Notes: generated from the sequence alone by a model not told the origin. 35,484 bases of DNA from Bradyrhizobium murdochi (GCF_000472965.1 NZ_AXAU01000038.1:197-35680), one strand, 5' to 3'. Positions 16,243 through 24,699 are shown, counted from the first letter of the stretch. Numbers and translations: made by a program.

Positions 16243-16494
16243 ATGGCAGATAAAACTCGCGAAGGAAATCATCGCCAAACCAAGGAATACTCCGCGGGCG
16301 GCAGCGAGATAACGATCGCCACGGAACTGACCTTGCGTGGCATCCAGTCGCTGGAGTTGGCGGACATCATCCGCGACCTGGAGCAGTCCAACGGCATCAA
16401 GATCGAGATGAACACGGATGATGCTTGGTCGAATCTCAAGCATGTCGGCGACGCGGTGGAAGCTGTCCACGGCTTGCTCGCTAAGAAGGCCTGA
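16243..16494 (+). CDS. nodF: Nodulation acyl carrier protein NodF
   Basis: NodF carries the special, often polyunsaturated, fatty acid that ends up on Nod factor. The 83-residue product ends in strings nearly identical to known NodF: DLEQSNGIKIEMNTDDAWSN and GDAVEAVHGLLAKK. The phosphopantetheine Ser is kept in GIQSLELAD, although the usual Asp before it is Gln. The first 20 residues (MADKTREGNHRQTKEYSAGG) look wrong. Removing one A near 16253 gives MADKLAKEII, the expected start, so two compensating frameshifts probably replaced the first helix, and function is doubtful. The ATG 16243 has GGAAG upstream. A nod box lies upstream and nodE begins directly after the stop. Confidence 0.85.
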   Translation: MADKTREGNHRQTKEYSAGGSEITIATELTLRGIQSLELADIIRDLEQSNGIKIEMNTDDAWSNLKHVGDAVEAVHGLLAKKA

Positions 16495-16800
16495 ATGGAG
16501 AGGCGCGTCGTCATTAGCGGAATGGGCGGGCTGTGCGGACTAGGCACCTGCGCCTCCAGCTGGAAAGAGATGCGCGAAAGCCGCACCGCCATCGGCCCGA
16601 TCGTCAATTCCGAGCTTTACGAGCTGAAGGTCAGGACCGGCGCCGACCTCAAAGCGCTATCGGAGCATGGCATCGACCGCAAGCAGCTCGTCGATCTCGA
16701 CGCCTCGCCCAATGTGCTGCGCCAGCGCAAGGTGCGCGTGGCGCTGAACAACTCCTCTGCCTTCGGCGGCACGAACAGTTCTGGCATTCGGCCAAGCTAG
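16495..16800 (+). pseudogene. nodE: Nodulation beta-ketoacyl synthase NodE with large internal deletion
   Basis: NodE is the ketosynthase that, with NodF, sets the fatty acid of Nod factor and so host range. The frame starts right after the nodF stop: MERRVVISGMGGLCGLGTCA, then GIDRKQLVDLD. At about 16700 it jumps to SPNVLRQRKVRVALNNSSAFGGTN, which is the C-terminus of NodE. About 300 of 400 residues are missing, including the active-site Cys and both His. A further 2-base loss alters the last residues. The join lies between similar short strings around LD, so a deletion between micro-homologies is likely. The product cannot be active. Confidence 0.88.
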
Positions 16801-17049
16801 TCAGGAGACTGTCGGTTCACCGTCTGGCCGATTGAACGGCCGCATGGCTTCGGCGCGTGGTGCGCGTCTTGCTTAACGAGAGAAAACACACGTAACAGCC
16901 AGCCTGCCTTTGGAATCACGCTGCAGGCTGTCGGATTTCCGACATCGTCGTCTTCAATCGGACACGGCTGGCATGAAAGGCTCGTCTGATGCCGTCGCCG
17001 CTCAACGCGCGGCGGCTCGGTGTTCGAGTTCGTATTGGGAAGGAGCGTC

Positions 17050-18372
17050 ATGACCACCATCGCAACAGCGCCGCCCGCGCGGGCGTCGCAAACTTGGTAC
17101 AAAATCCTCTACGTTCAGGTGCTGATCGCGATCCTGATTGGCGTCGTGGTCGGTTGGCTGTGGCCGTCGCTCGCGACCAACGACTGGGTCAAGGCGCTCG
17201 GTGACGGCTTCATTAAGCTAATCAAGATGCTGATCGCGCCGATCATCTTTTGCACCGTGGTCTCGGGCATCGCGCACATCCAGGATGCGAAAAAGGTTGG
17301 CCGGGTCGGCCTCAAGGCGCTGGTCTATTTCGAGATCGTCTCCACCTTTGCCTTGGTGCTCGGCCTGGTGATGGGCAATCTTTTTCAGATCGGCCACGGC
17401 CTTGCGGCCAAGCCCGATGCCGCAGCCGTCGCCAACTACGTGAAGCAGGCGGAAACCTCGAGAAGCGTCGATTTCATCCTCAATATCATTCCCGACACCG
17501 TGGTCGGCGCGCTGGCGCGCGGCGACATCCTGCAGGTGCTCTTGTTTGCGATCCTATTCGGCTTCTCGCTGATGGCGCTGGGTGAGCGCGGCGCAAAGTT
17601 GCGCGGCATGATCGACGACGCGGCGCACGCGGTGTTCGGCGTCATCGCCATTATCATGAAGGCAGCGCCGATCGGGGCGTTCGGAGCCATGGCCTTCACG
17701 ATCGGTAAGTTCGGACCATCGGCGCTCGGCAATCTGATCGGTCTCGTCGCGCTGTTCTATGCTACGGCCGCGCTGTTCGTGGTGGTCGTGCTCGGTCTGA
17801 TCTCGCGCTTCGTTGGCTTTTCGATCTTCAAGTTTATCGCCTATATCAAGGATGAGCTCTTGCTCGTGCTCGGCACCTCGTCCTCGGAAAGTGCGCTGCC
17901 GCAGTTGATGACGAAGCTCGAGCGGCTAGGCTGCTCCAAGCCCGTGGTCGGTCTCGTGGTGCCGACCGGCTACTCCTTCAACCTCGATGGCACCAACATC
18001 TACATGACTTTGGCAACGCTGTTTATCGCTCAGGCGCTCGGGGTCGATCTCAGCTTCGGCCAGCAGCTGACCATTCTAGTGGTGGCGATGCTGACTTCGA
18101 AAGGCGCAAGCGGTATCACCGGGGCCGGCTTCATTACGCTCGCGGCAACGCTTTCAGTGGTTAATCCGGTGCTGGTGCCGGGTATGGCGATCGTGTTCTC
18201 GATCGACAAATTTATGAGCGAGGTGCGCGCCCTTACTAATATCACCGGCAACGGTATCGCCGCGGTGTTCGTGGCCTGGTGGGAAGGCGAACTCGACCAG
18301 GCCACGCTGCATGCGCGGCTTAACCAGAAAATCGATCTCACCGACGGCGAGACCTCGAATACGACGGGGTAG
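17050..18372 (+). CDS. dctA: C4-dicarboxylate:cation symporter DctA
   Basis: DctA imports succinate, malate and fumarate, the carbon supply of bacteroids in nodules. Starting at ATG 17050 (GGAAGGAG ribosome site) it has 440 residues, the normal length; a start at 17020 is less likely. It shows the dicarboxylate/amino acid:cation symporter signatures in order: IKLIKMLIAPIIFCTVVSGI (about 60-80), the serine-rich loop GTSSSESALPQLM, SFNLDGTNIYMT, and ASGITGAGFITLAA. About eight helices and re-entrant loops are implied. In rhizobia dctA is often sigma54-dependent with DctBD, but I see no clear -24/-12 site here and no dctBD nearby. It follows the nodE remnant and looks intact and of core-type codon use. 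Confidence 0.95.
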   Translation: MTTIATAPPARASQTWYKILYVQVLIAILIGVVVGWLWPSLATNDWVKALGDGFIKLIKMLIAPIIFCTVVSGIAHIQDAKKVGRVGLKALVYFEIVSTFALVLGLVMGNLFQIGHGLAAKPDAAAVANYVKQAETSRSVDFILNIIPDTVVGALARGDILQVLLFAILFGFSLMALGERGAKLRGMIDDAAHAVFGVIAIIMKAAPIGAFGAMAFTIGKFGPSALGNLIGLVALFYATAALFVVVVLGLISRFVGFSIFKFIAYIKDELLLVLGTSSSESALPQLMTKLERLGCSKPVVGLVVPTGYSFNLDGTNIYMTLATLFIAQALGVDLSFGQQLTILVVAMLTSKGASGITGAGFITLAATLSVVNPVLVPGMAIVFSIDKFMSEVRALTNITGNGIAAVFVAWWEGELDQATLHARLNQKIDLTDGETSNTTG

Positions 18373-18600
18373 GCGGCTGCATTTCTATCCGTCATTTCAG
18401 GGCGCGTTGAACTCGGGTGTGGCCGAATTTGCGAGTCTTAGTATTGCAAGTCGGCAGCAGCCGACTTGGATTGCGAACCCGAAAATCTCTGGCCGCGACC
18501 TCTGGATTGCCGGTTCGCTCGCTTCGTGAGCGCCCCGGATCAACGTCTAAAAAGGCTGCCCCGTGAGAGGAGGGGAAGAAACCCCCGGTTTGGGGGGCGG
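18373..18600. other. Intergenic sequence after dctA
   Basis: No gene supported. A GC-rich stem-like segment, ACCCCCGG...GGGGGGCGGT at about 18581-18603, could act as a weak stem-loop terminator but has no T-run. Confidence 0.25.
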
Positions 18601-18760
18601 TTTCTCATGAGTGCCCAGTATGAACGACTGCTTGAAGGTGGAAGTCCTCTATCCAACCGCATGACGGCGAAGCGTAGCGGAGTGCAACGACGCCATCGCG
18701 AAGGGGGTCTGAAGAAGCCGTGGAGCAAAGCCGCGGACGGACTAATCTAAAGCGTGATGA
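18601..18760 (+). other. Possible group II intron 5' fragment
   Basis: The block GAGTGCCCAGTATGAACGAC, then GAAGGTGGAAGTCCTC and ACGGCGAAGCGTAGCGGAGT, resembles the start and domain I of bacterial group II introns. No maturase/reverse transcriptase follows, so if correct it is a truncated copy. The match rests on short conserved strings only. Confidence 0.35.
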
Positions 18761-18836
18761 GGTTAGCTTAAATTGGGATTCCCAAATCAGGAGACCTCTG
18801 ATTTACCATGAGGGCTCGGCGTGGAGGCCAGCATGG

Positions 18837-19545
18837 ATGGGCAAGCCTTTCTCTGAGGTCTTCGGAAGCGGGTCGTTGTAGGTTGTTACCGGCGGATTGT
18901 CCGGGAGCGAGGCGGCTAGACAGTTCGGTGTTGCGGTCAGCACAGCCGTTGGATGGGTGCGACGGCATCGGGAGACCGGCAGCGTGGCGCCCGGCAGGAT
19001 GGGTGGCCACGGGCCGAGGGCGATTTCCCGCGAACATCGTGTCTGCGTTTTTGGGCGAATCAAGGGGACTTCACCTTGCGCGGCTTGGTCGCCGAGCTCG
19101 CTGATCGCGGGCTGAAGGCTGATTACCGTTGAGTGGGAGTTCGTCCACGCCGAGAAGCTCAGCTTCAAAGAAGGTGCGGCTGGCGAACGGAACTGTCCGG
19201 ACCTCGCCAGACGGCGAGCTCAGTGGATCAAATATCAAGATCGCATCGAACCTGAGCGCTTGGTCTTCAGCGACGAGATCTGGACCAGGACCGATATGAC
19301 TGTCTTGCGGGGGTGGGCGCCCCGTGGCCAGAGGATTCCCAGCAAGATTCCGCACGGCCGCTGGAAGACCATGACCTTCCTGGCCGCATTGCATCATGAC
19401 CGGATCGAGGCGCCATGGTTTCTCGAGGGGCCGAACGATGGCGAGTTTCCGCCTCTACGTCGAGAAAGTCCTCCTTTCGACGCTTCATCCCGGCGAAATC
19501 CTAATCATGGACAATCTCGGCAGCCATAGAAGCAATCGTGCGTCA
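18837..19545 (+). pseudogene. IS630 family transposase, multiply frameshifted and 3' truncated
   Basis: Pieces in all three frames line up with an IS630-type transposase: MGKPFSE at 18837, the helix-turn-helix SEAARQFGVAVSTAVGWVRR, APGRMGGHGPRAISREHR, WEFVHAEKLSFKE near 19140, RIEPERLVFSDEIW near 19250 (first catalytic Asp), GWAPRGQRIP, GRWKTMTFLAAL, and IMDNLGSH near 19505 (second Asp). After SH the similarity ends at about 19545, before the third catalytic acidic residue. At least four frame changes and an early stop are present, so the copy is dead. Confidence 0.82.
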
Positions 19546-19806
19546 GCTTACCGGCCTCTTCAATTTCACAGAAGTGCCGCTATTGTGAACCCAGAGCCGA
19601 TCCTTGGGCATCGTGCGACCGTCTTTGCTCCGTCTCCGTGCTGGAGACTTCGCAGATATGGTGTGCTCGACCTCGGACCCCAGGACACTCAAGTGTTCCG
19701 CAAGCCTTGCGAACAGCTTTTCCAGGCCAGTCGCCAGATCGCTGATCAATCTTCATTCGGCTGCATCAGTGCGGAGCTTTTTCAAGTGCTTCTGCAGGTC
19801 TTTCAT
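19543..19806 (-). pseudogene. Small hypothetical protein, interrupted by a stop
   Basis: From ATG 19806 the minus strand reads MKDLQKHLKKLRTDAAE, a TGA, then in the same frame RLISDLATGLEKLFARLAEH and LSVLGSEVEHTI. The whole looks like a small helical protein of a type I associate with Bradyrhizobium hypothetical proteins (Cys codon TGC to TGA likely). The C-terminal part beyond about 19650 is probably foreign sequence at the truncated IS630 end. Function unknown. Confidence 0.4.
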
Positions 19807-19825
19807 CGGTATGCCGTCGAGCCGC

Positions 19826-20128
19826 CTATTCAGACCAATTAATCGGGGTGTACTTCAGCTCCCGCTGGTCCATTTCCGAACGAAGCAATTCAGCATAGGT
19901 GCGCAGATTGTTACCAACAAAGCGGCAACGTCCGGCGTTCGCGCGACCGGCCAACACTTGCCGCCGCACACTTTCCCAAAGAGACAATAAGCTCTCATCT
20001 TTCGAGCTTGAAAAGTTCATCCGGACGCCCCAATTCTTGCGCGCAGATGCTACAGGCATCTCAAGGGCCGGAGCGTTCGTTTCGGACATTCCCACGCAGA
20101 AACCAAGTACCCGTTGCACATTAGCCAC
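19826..20128 (-). CDS. Hypothetical protein of about 100 residues
   Basis: A minus-strand frame from GTG 20128 (or ATG 20089, MSETNAPALEM) to 19826. The C-terminal half, SLLSLWESVRRQVLAGRANAGRC and YAELLRSEMDQRELKYTPI, is protein-like, rich in Arg/Glu/Leu and probably helical. No family recognised. Ribosome sites for both starts are weak. It precedes the interrupted small gene at 19543-19806 in the same direction. Confidence 0.4.
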   Translation of the reverse strand: MANVQRVLGFCVGMSETNAPALEMPVASARKNWGVRMNFSSSKDESLLSLWESVRRQVLAGRANAGRCRFVGNNLRTYAELLRSEMDQRELKYTPINWSE

Positions 20129-20342
20129 ACGAGTTTTTCGGTCACCCGCGCTGCGCCTATCACATCGGTTTGAGCAGAACCGCTGGGTTTTGCCGCTTCT
20201 GTCTTTGATCGTTCCACATGTTGCCAGCTAGCCGCTGTGGCTTAGACTCATCAGTTGGCTGCGATCCCACCTCGTGCTCAGAAAATAATTTGACGTGTAA
20301 GCGGTCGCGCAGTTCAAAGGAAGTGAGCGATGGAGGTGGCAT

Positions 20343-20432
20343 ATGTATTCGGCTCTTGTCGGGACTCTTATTTTTTTGAGCATCGGCATACTATTGGCCC
20401 ACGCGATGGATGCTTTTCGTTCGGGTTCGTGA
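20343..20432 (+). CDS. 29-residue membrane peptide
   Basis: ATG 20343 lies behind a strong GGAGGTGG ribosome site at optimal spacing. It encodes MYSALVGTLIFLSIGILLAH followed by AMDAFRSGS, a single hydrophobic helix of about 19 residues with a short polar tail, ending at TGA 20430-20432. The ribosome site and clean membrane helix support a real small protein. No homologue comes to mind, and function is unknown. Confidence 0.5.
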   Translation: MYSALVGTLIFLSIGILLAHAMDAFRSGS

Positions 20433-20769
20433 GAGCAATTCCCGATACGGACGATCCGCTCATGCAAACATGCTGCGCCAGCCTTCGTCTGACGACGGAT
20501 CGCGCCCGGGTGAAGCGATCGAGTGCTTGTCTCAACGCCGTCATGCGTGCGGAGCCCTCTCCCGCAAGCCTAGCCATGTCGGCGGCGTCGCGCTTAGCCG
20601 CTCCGGAGATCCGGGCCATTGGAGACTTCAGCGATCCGAAGGTGATCCGGAATTCGGCGAACTGGCCGACGATCTGATCGCGCGCGGGGATCGTATTGTT
20701 CTCACAAGTCTGCGCGAGGCTCAGATCAGACCCGATCAGGAAGTCGCCGATATAGGTGCCGTCTAGCTT
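20368..20769 (-). pseudogene. Unidentified gene remnant lacking a start
   Basis: A minus-strand frame opens right after a TAG at 20770-20772 with KLDGTYIGDFLIGSDLSLAQ, continues TCENNTIPARDQIVGQFAEF, and then becomes a Arg/Ala-rich helical stretch (ARISGAAKRDAADMARLAGEG) to 20368. The first 60 residues look like real protein, but no suitable start precedes them; a Met occurs only at 20619. It may be the interior of a truncated gene. Family not recognised. Confidence 0.3.
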
Positions 20770-21300
20770 CTAGTTGAACCGCCTCAGCCAATCCTTTCAA
20801 GGTCGACTAAGCACCTTTTAAGATTGTCATTCGCTTAGGCTGAGAACCTTCTCGTCTCATCCTGCCGCGCTTGAAATGCGGCTCGACTGGTCCTGCACTC
20901 ACCGCGCTCAAGTGTCTGCAGACCCTCGTGAGATCGCTCGACACATTCTCCGGGATAAAGTTATGCTTTGAGCGGCATCATTTTGGAAAAGAACGCCTTT
21001 GACGCTGTCTCCTCGCACCCGGAAGCCCCTCGAACTTGAGCTCCACGAGTGGGACCAGGCCTTCCGTCCCTCCAACACCCTTCCCATGCTCTTGATCAGC
21101 GATCTGAACATCCTGGACTTGTCTCGACCGAAAAAGGCCATCTGCTATCTTCGCGCAGCTCTAGGACTTGGCCTCGAGAAGCCCATCGTTCTTCCAATTG
21201 GGCGAATGGGCGCCGTGCAGCGAACCGGCTGGTTGATGCGGTGGCAAAGCTCAAGGAGAACAGGCAGGCGCACATCACGGTTTGGTGGAATGGCGGTTCT
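20770..21300. other. Stretch with no supported gene
   Basis: Overlapping frames occur on both strands (for example plus 20999-21382), none with a domain I know. The right part overlaps the end of the methyltransferase pseudogene. No regulatory sites were noted. Confidence 0.25.
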
Positions 21301-21309
21301 CTCGGCGGC

Positions 21310-22020
21310 GCAGCCTTTCCGGGAGAGGCTCTATCCCACGCTGGACATACTGGTAACCAACGCCGACAACGGCGATGATTGAGAAGATGCCGACAAAGAG
21401 GTAAGCGGTCATCACGGCTAAAAATAACAGATACCCGATCGTCGTGACGGGCGCGGCTCAGACGCGATGATAAAGCCGAAAATGTGAGATGCCGCACAAA
21501 TCTGTGGAGCAGCGGGGTGCGAATTGCGGCGCTGGCTTGCGCGGCTCGCGAGATCGGGTGCTACTTGATATTGTCCGAACAATTCGAAATGATCGATCAG
21601 AAACGTGCTTGTGAACGCGAATATCCATCCGACGAATGAGACTGTCGCAGCCGTCACCGCGCCATAGCTTCCTCGGCCTGCCGAATGGCACTACCAGCAG
21701 CGTGAGGCTCGCAGCGATAAGTACTTCGCTCAATGCGCCTCGGCACTTATTGTCTCCAGGAGCCTTTGAAGCGCTTGCGCGTCATGACGCTGTGGTGCAT
21801 GGCAAACGGAACCATCCGACCCCTCTACGGCAAGCGATTCGATGCATGTCTGCCGGCCCGTGTCGATCGTCTTCGGCCCGACTAGGCAGCTCGCGAAACC
21901 GACAGCACATAAAACTGTGATGAAGAAAGCGATTTCCGCGGCCGATCCGTAGAGAAAACTGACGATCCTTGAAAATCGAATTCCGGACGACTCCTGGATG
22001 ATTGGGTTGGTTGGGGGCAT
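21310..22020 (-). pseudogene. mddA: MddA/NnrU-type membrane methyltransferase, multiply frameshifted
   Basis: Fragments in several frames, read 22020 to 21310, reconstruct a methanethiol S-methyltransferase (isoprenylcysteine methyltransferase superfamily): FSRIVSFLYGSAAEIAFFIT and VGPKTIDTG after ATG 22020, EVLIAASLTLLVVPF near 21730, TVSFVGWIFAFTSTFLIDHF and ELFGQYQVA near 21600, and MTAYLFVGIF near 21400. MddA methylates methanethiol to dimethyl sulfide in many soil rhizobia. The conserved RHPIYLGF motif is scrambled (KFVRHLTFSAFII). At least three frameshifts are present, so it is inactive. The start has GCGGAG upstream. Confidence 0.65.
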
Positions 22021-22219
22021 GATCGACTCCGCTAAGCCAACACTGCCCCACGCAGGGCAATAAAGAACACCAAACTCACGGCTCAAAGCCAAGAGGCACT
22101 TGGTTTGTCGGTAACTCGATAATAGCTGTTTTTGAGGAAAGAATCGTCCGGAATCTGCTCAACAGGCCTCTCGATCCTGGTAGCTGAACGGTAGTCGAAC
22201 GGTCGCGCTACGCTCCGAC

Positions 22220-22339
22220 CGTGCGGTCGTTCTTATGGCCGGGCTATCCAGCGCTTCGACCGAATTGCGCGACGACGACGAAATTAAGGCGCTCTACCTG
22301 GGCGCTTGCCGCGAAGTGCCGTCAGCAAGAAGCCGCTGA
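22220..22339 (+). pseudogene. Branched-chain amino acid ABC ATPase (LivF-like), C-terminal scrap
   Basis: VVLMAGLSSASTELRDDDEI followed by KALYLGA resembles the C-terminal end of LivF/LivG-type ABC ATPases (usual form VLxxGRxxAEGTPxELxxDxxVxxAYLG). It ends at TGA 22337-22339. Nothing upstream restores the ATPase core. Confidence 0.4.
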
Positions 22340-22399
22340 CGCCTGCCGTTGCCTGACTTTGATTGACAGAGGGGAAACTGGCCTGGCTACGGACAATCT

Positions 22400-22537
22400 A
22401 GCGCGCAGGATCAATCGAGACGCTTGTTCTCGAACTATAGGCGGAGCAATCGACATGTTCTCGATGGTCTGCACTATGAAGGCGACGATCGGCGGTATGG
22501 CGATCCGCAGGGCTTGCGCTAGGACGACAGTGTTCAT
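22400..22537 (-). pseudogene. Amino acid ABC transporter permease scrap
   Basis: MNTVVLAQALRIAIPPIVAF then IVQTIENMSIA resembles the conserved EAA-loop region of polar amino acid permeases (usual form LPQALRIxLPPxxxxxIxxxKxTSL). The rest of the gene is absent. The call rests on about 30 residues. Confidence 0.35.
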
Positions 22538-22649
22538 GGGGCCAGCGGGGTGGGGGCCAGCCGGGTCTCCTGGTCAGAAAATTGTGAGATGAACGCCCTC
22601 ATAAACCCGCATCGAGGCGAGCGGCGATATATTTTTCGATACGGAGGCA

Positions 22650-22772
22650 ATGATTTTAGAACGGGATAGGAGTGTCAGGTACCCCCCCCGGTACCAATCG
22701 GAGTACCAGTTTGTGGTGCAGGAACCGCTTGGCGCGATGGCGAGCACTGGCAGTTTTAAGGCGCTCCGATAA
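22650..22772 (+). CDS. Possible 40-residue peptide
   Basis: ATG 22650 follows GGAGG at rather short spacing and encodes MILERDRSVRYPPRYQSEYQ then FVVQEPLGAMASTGSFKALR, ending at TAA 22770-22772. Codon use is reasonable, but there is no homologue I recognise and it contains the odd palindrome GGTACCCCCCCCGGTACC. Weak call. Confidence 0.25.
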   Translation: MILERDRSVRYPPRYQSEYQFVVQEPLGAMASTGSFKALR

Positions 22773-22979
22773 GCAGCACCCGCTGCAGTGCCCCGCGAAT
22801 GTTTCCGTCGTCATAGACACGAACACGCGTCGCCGGTCCACGGCCTTGGCTTTTCGACTCCGATCTACAGCATCGCTCGCCTTATAATCCTGTCGGGCAG
22901 GGAGAGGGGTTAGCAAGTTTTCGTTCGGTGACTCACAACATCAAACCGGCTTTTCTGGCAGCGCGAAGTGCGCAATTCG

Positions 22980-22995
22980 TGTCCAACACCTGACA
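22980..22995 (+). promoter_or_regulatory. NifA upstream activator site 1
   Basis: TGTCCAACACCTGACA is an exact TGT-N10-ACA site, the NifA-binding consensus. It lies 113 bp upstream of a perfect -24/-12 promoter at 23093. Confidence 0.7.
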
Positions 22996-23008
22996 GCGGC
23001 ACAAAGCC

Positions 23009-23024
23009 TGTCAGGTTCAGAACA
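23009..23024 (+). promoter_or_regulatory. NifA upstream activator site 2
   Basis: TGTCAGGTTCAGAACA is a second exact TGT-N10-ACA site, 29 bp (about three helical turns) after the first and 84 bp before the -24 element. Paired sites with this spacing are typical of nif promoters. Confidence 0.7.
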
Positions 23025-23092
23025 CCGGTCGGCTTGGGCTCCGTGGAGTTTTTTCAAAGCGTAGTCAGACGCTTAATGCGCGCTGACAAAGA

Positions 23093-23108
23093 TGGCACGG
23101 CTGTTGCT
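23093..23108 (+). promoter_or_regulatory. Sigma54 (-24/-12) promoter of the thioredoxin-fold gene
   Basis: TGGCACGGCTGTTGCT matches the sigma54 consensus TGGCACG-N4-TTGCW at every fixed base. Transcription would start near 23119, leaving a leader of about 140 nt before the gene at 23259. Confidence 0.8.
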
Positions 23109-23258
23109 GTTGAGAGCCAGCAACACTGAGTCAGGGCTGAGTGCATCCAGAGCGAAAAACGAGCGATGCTCCTTCCTTTGAACCCGTGTGCCCCGTTCTG
23201 AGAGAGATAAGCTGGCGCAAAAAGTCGCGCAACGTTTGGCAAAGTTATGGAGAACAAC

Positions 23259-24434
23259 ATGGTGCTGCGCATGGAATCCCCAGCTCCTCCGATCAAGGTG
23301 GAGAACTGGCTGCGTGGCCAGCCCCTCACGACCTTCCAACCGGGAAAAGTGTACATCGTCGAATTTTGGGCAACTTGGTGCGGACCCTGTGTGGCGGCGA
23401 TGCCCCATCTGGTGCAGCTGCAAGAAAAATACAAAGACGGCGGAGTTGAGGTCCTCGGAGTCGCAGCTTACGAACGAGCTCGAACGGCGGACGAGGCCCG
23501 AACCAACTTGGACGCATGGTTGACCGAAAACTTCTCGAATCTCAACTACCGGATCGGATTCGACTACACAGGCAATATGAACAAGCTTTGGATGGATCCG
23601 AGCTTTTCTGTCGGGATTCCCACCTCGTTCGTAGTCGACCGTGACGGCCACATCGCCTTTATCGGTTTTCCAACGCAACTCCATGACGTTCTGCCAAAAA
23701 TTCTTAACGGCGGCTGGCGCACCAGCGATGAAGCTAGAGCCGCCGATACGGAGCGGATCGCCGAAGGCGAACGCACAATGCGCGAAACGACGCGCAAGCG
23801 AGCGTTGACTGAGCCAATCTTCGCCAAACTTACGCCGGCGATGAAGGCGGAGGATTGGGCGAAGGCGCTTTCGGCGGTCGAAGAGGCCGTCGCTGTGATG
23901 CCGGACGACGTCAACTTCCGCGTGCTCCATGCGGATCTGTTGCTTCACAAAATGCGCGACTTGCACACCGGCTTGCCAGTCATGCGCCAATTGGTTCGCG
24001 ATGCGATCGATAAAAAATCCGAGCTGTGGATGGCCGGGGCGATGCGCCAACTCTTCGATCCGGCGAATGACAACTCTCACTTCCCGCCTGCCGAGCGCTT
24101 TGCGATGGGTAAGGAGTTGTCCGAACACATCCTGGCACTGAATCCTCCGCAACGCGGCGACGGCTCCAAGTTCCTGTCCTATGGGGCGGTCGCTCAGTAT
24201 TATTATGAGAGCGGCAACAAGGATCGCGCGATCGAGTTGGTCGACGTGGCGCTGAAGTCGTTGGACGGTCCTAAGCCTATCCCCGACAAACTGAAACAGC
24301 AGGTTATGTCGCTGTTGGTCCAAGCGCTTGCCAACTACAAGGGTGAGAAGGCTTGCTACGGGGGCTCTTTGTGCGACTCCGCAAGACGGGTTTCCGAAAG
24401 AATCAAAGCGCAGGCGCCGGAAGAGAAAGCATGA
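23259..24434 (+). CDS. Thioredoxin-fold (TlpA/redoxin-type) protein with C-terminal helical repeat region
   Basis: The 391-residue product has a redoxin/TlpA-like thioredoxin domain (about 8-165) with active site W-C-G-P-C at 40-44 (FWATWCGPCVAAMPHL) and the cis-Pro segment GIPTSFVVD. The rest (about 175-390) is helical, with TPR-like pairs (DWAKALSAVEEAVAVMPDD; GNKDRAIELVDVALKSL). No signal peptide or anchor is seen, so it should act in the cytoplasm as a thiol reductant or peroxidase partner. The start at 23259 has GGAG 8 nt upstream; an ATG at 23247 would lack one. Two NifA sites and a sigma54 promoter precede it, so expression with nitrogen fixation in nodules is likely. It is monocistronic as far as visible. 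Substrate unknown. Confidence 0.88.
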   Translation: MVLRMESPAPPIKVENWLRGQPLTTFQPGKVYIVEFWATWCGPCVAAMPHLVQLQEKYKDGGVEVLGVAAYERARTADEARTNLDAWLTENFSNLNYRIGFDYTGNMNKLWMDPSFSVGIPTSFVVDRDGHIAFIGFPTQLHDVLPKILNGGWRTSDEARAADTERIAEGERTMRETTRKRALTEPIFAKLTPAMKAEDWAKALSAVEEAVAVMPDDVNFRVLHADLLLHKMRDLHTGLPVMRQLVRDAIDKKSELWMAGAMRQLFDPANDNSHFPPAERFAMGKELSEHILALNPPQRGDGSKFLSYGAVAQYYYESGNKDRAIELVDVALKSLDGPKPIPDKLKQQVMSLLVQALANYKGEKACYGGSLCDSARRVSERIKAQAPEEKA

Positions 24435-24699
24435 AAAAGGATCGTAGTCGGAATTGCTCACGGGCCAATTCGTCCATTTCTCCGGCGGGCCAGTGGCAAC
24501 TAAAGACCATCGAGCACAGCGCTGGATCGTTTGCGGCAGGTTGGAGGTTCAAATTGCGATGACCTCCGGCCGGATCGAGGCAGACGTGATCTTGTAGGTG
24601 AAGCCGCGCCGTCATCCCATGACGCAAACACTCTGACGGTCTTAACGTCTACACGAAAATGCTGAACGACTCCTTCGTCACCAAAATGCATCCTTGCGT
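24435..24699. other. Gap after the thioredoxin-fold gene
   Basis: No gene supported. Short frames only; no clear stem-loop terminator with T-run was found. Confidence 0.25.

Noticed and set aside
15778..16470. Minus-strand frame of 230 codons across the nod box and nodF
   Set aside because: It covers a recognisable nod box and NodF on the other strand, and has no known domain.
16960..17049. Sigma54 site for dctA (CTGGCATGAAAGGCTCG)
   Set aside because: The -12 part lacks TTGC, so it does not meet the consensus even though dctA is often sigma54-dependent.
17115..18395. Minus-strand frames inside dctA
   Set aside because: Shadows of the DctA coding sequence.
22680..22697. GGTACCCCCCCCGGTACC as a regulatory palindrome
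   Set aside because: A homopolymer-based chance palindrome inside a weak small ORF; no supporting context.
23073..24461. Minus-strand frame of 462 codons opposite the thioredoxin-fold gene
   Set aside because: The plus strand has clear WCGPC and redoxin motifs and a nif-type promoter; the antisense frame has none.
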